Shown here: positions 62,670 through 64,000 of the stretch, in pieces
How the letters are laid out: every line of letters starts with the position of its first letter
Position numbering within the stretch: position 1 is the stretch's first letter
The notes under the pieces: model-generated
What the model was told of the DNA's origin: nothing
The model's input: the letters and a program-made list of their open reading frames with translations, nothing else
Databases searched by the model: none
NCBI RefSeq assembly: GCF_901875305.1
Contig: NZ_CABFLY010000007.1
Span: 1 to 64,000 of the forward strand
Reading direction: 5' to 3'
Length of the DNA: 64,000 nucleotides
Origin: Rothia mucilaginosa
GTDB taxonomy: Bacteria > Actinomycetota > Actinomycetes > Actinomycetales > Micrococcaceae
Made by a program: the position numbers and the translations under genes

Positions 62670-64000
62670 CTAGCTATAATCGCAAGCGCTAATGCGGTAC
62701 AGCGTCATCGGACCCGAAGAATACACCGGGGTCAGCACGTCCGTGCCAATGGCAGCCACGAGGCCGTCATAGTTTTTCTGTGCGTCTGGGCCGAAGTTCA
62801 ACTGGTTCTCCAGGTGAACGTACCAGTGGGCCTTGTACTTGTTCACTTCGCGGCACACCTCCGGATTTGTACGAGCGTTCTTGAGGTTGTGCATAATCGC
62901 CGAGTACTTGGGTGAGGTTTCAAACTCGAAGTGGTATCCCGTCAGGTGACGATCTGCCAGCGCGTAAATATAGGCGCTACCGTCCCAGGGGTTGTTCACA
63001 ATGACATCGTCCTTGGGCACAATCTTCGGGATCTCGTTAATGACGTTCATCTCGTCCTGATTCAGCACCACAGAAGACGGCGTTACCCGATATTCCTTCG
63101 ACACAGCCAACGTTGTCTCCTGTACCGAAGGAACACGCGAAGAGAGACCAGCAACTACCAGTACCAGAACCATCGCAACGCCCATGCCGACGGTCGCCAC
63201 ATTCAGACGCGCCGTACGTGGAACGCGACGGACTATCCAGGTGAGCAGCCCCTCCACGAAGCCGCCCAAGCCGATACCAGCCAGAATCACCGAGGGGAAT
63301 ACCACCAGCGCCGCCAAGCGGAAATGATCCGTGTACCAGGGGCCCACCATCAGCAGACGGAAGTCACCCCGCGGCACAGTAGCCGCAATAATCCACAGGT
63401 AACCAATCAGCACCCAGCTGGCAATCAGCCACAGGTTGCGGTGCTTGTACAGCAGGTACCCCGCGCCCCACAGGGCCAGGAAACCGGCCAGATACGAGGG
63501 ATTGAACGTATCTCTCAACTGATTGGCGTTCTCCAGGCCCAAGAAGAGGAACTGGTAGAGCGCCTCACCTTCGGTGAGCATAGGCTCCCACGTGTTGCTG
63601 GCAGATGCGCCGGGACGTAGCACCAACCAGGCGCCCACGCATCCGATTGATACACCTACCAGCAGAAGGCTACCCACCCATTTCTGCCGCAAAGCCAACT
63701 CGTGCGAGCGCGATACTTGCACCACACCGGCTAGCAACATCGGTAGAGCAAAGACCACGGCGGACACCACAGCATTCGGATGCACGAGCGCTAGACCCGC
63801 GATGCCCACCAGCGCCGACAGTCCCAGAGAGAGCAGGACCGAGAACTCGCGACGTAACAGAGCTTGAACCAAATGCGCCATTAATGCCACAAACGTAGGT
63901 AGCAGAGCATACCCCAGAAGGTTCGGGAAGAGAACACCCCAACGCAGGAGGAGACCGGGAAACGCTGCAAAACCACCAATTATTGCAGGGATGGCAAGCG
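62670..64000 (-). CDS. DUF6541 membrane protein, cut by the window edge
   Basis: The frame is open to the right edge, so the start lies outside; an in-frame GTG at 63890 is not the true start. The visible 442 residues hold about eight hydrophobic helices followed by an extracytoplasmic domain with VIVNNPWDGSAYIYAL and CREVNKYKAHWYVHLE. These are hallmarks of DUF6541, large actinobacterial membrane proteins found in surface polysaccharide loci and probably GT-C-like glycosyltransferases. It probably uses the polyprenyl donor made by the GT2/DUF2304 pair. Confidence 0.8.
   Translation of the reverse strand, partial: LAIPAIIGGFAAFPGLLLRWGVLFPNLLGYALLPTFVALMAHLVQALLRREFSVLLSLGLSALVGIAGLALVHPNAVVSAVVFALPMLLAGVVQVSRSHELALRQKWVGSLLLVGVSIGCVGAWLVLRPGASASNTWEPMLTEGEALYQFLFLGLENANQLRDTFNPSYLAGFLALWGAGYLLYKHRNLWLIASWVLIGYLWIIAATVPRGDFRLLMVGPWYTDHFRLAALVVFPSVILAGIGLGGFVEGLLTWIVRRVPRTARLNVATVGMGVAMVLVLVVAGLSSRVPSVQETTLAVSKEYRVTPSSVVLNQDEMNVINEIPKIVPKDDVIVNNPWDGSAYIYALADRHLTGYHFEFETSPKYSAIMHNLKNARTNPEVCREVNKYKAHWYVHLENQLNFGPDAQKNYDGLVAAIGTDVLTPVYSSGPMTLYRISACDYS

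Overview
The window is high-GC actinobacterial DNA. Protein sequences and gene content (roughly 60 % GC in coding regions, a 180-kDa NAD-type glutamate dehydrogenase, long-form GAPDH, CsoR/CopZ/CopA copper genes, a class II aldolase, DUF6541 and DUF2304 surface-glycan proteins) fit Micrococcaceae, most likely Rothia, perhaps R. mucilaginosa. That is a judgement from recognised families, not a database result. No rRNA, tRNA, CRISPR array or transposase gene was recognised.

Layout. 0-5 kb: the 3' end of an unidentified gene, then a copper-homeostasis block (csoR, copZ, a small unknown gene, copA). 5-14 kb: nitroreductase, MATE exporter, S4 RNA-binding protein, a cysteine-conserved lipoprotein, a TetR regulator divergent from a membrane protein with a palindromic operator between them, a sucrase/ferredoxin-like protein and a succinate-semialdehyde dehydrogenase. 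14-19.5 kb: exported glycerophosphodiesterase, PTS EIIA, an ArsD-like protein with a Cys-rich tail, class II fructose-bisphosphate aldolase. 19.7-22.6 kb: amino-acid permease plus ornithine cyclodeaminase. 22.8-26 kb: three tandem lipoproteins, paralogous to the one at 7.8 kb, then a secreted crystallin/I36-like protein, in an AT-richer island. 26-31.5 kb: tRNA/rRNA methyltransferase, pyrE, pabB, rhodanese, POT peptide transporter. 32-40 kb: DUF4242 protein with an acyl-CoA-dehydrogenase-like flavoprotein, uracil permease, a striking AT-rich palindromic repeat array, HAD phosphatase, PEBP protein, sugar kinase, GAPDH. 39.9-44.2 kb: a pelG-pelF-glycoside-hydrolase operon (Pel-like exopolysaccharide). 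44.7-52.2 kb: glutamate dehydrogenase, quinate/shikimate dehydrogenase and an MHS-family transporter. 52.5-55.6 kb: a prophage remnant reduced to an endolysin, two zinc-ribbon proteins, a free-standing copy of the endolysin's C-terminal domain and a holin-like protein. 55.6-64 kb: a cell-surface glycan locus (four GT2 glycosyltransferases, acyltransferase, flippase, DUF2304, DUF6541) that runs off the right edge.

How it works together. Most genes are single or short operons separated by strong hairpin terminators, many shared by convergent genes. Several genes lack a Shine-Dalgarno and have a -10 hexamer about six bases before the start codon, which suggests leaderless mRNAs (csoR, the tetR gene, the quinate/shikimate dehydrogenase, pyrE, the sugar kinase, the S4 protein). 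Envelope functions dominate the accessory content: Pel-like polysaccharide, a second glycan locus, four related lipoproteins, a crystallin-like secreted protein and a phage lysis remnant.

The least explained items are the four-member lipoprotein family with four invariant cysteines and DNA-level homogenised 3' ends, the roughly 126-bp nested palindrome array at 35.4 kb, the split endolysin-domain protein, the 76-bp inverted repeat at 31.8 kb and the ArsD-like protein with a CGCGG tail.
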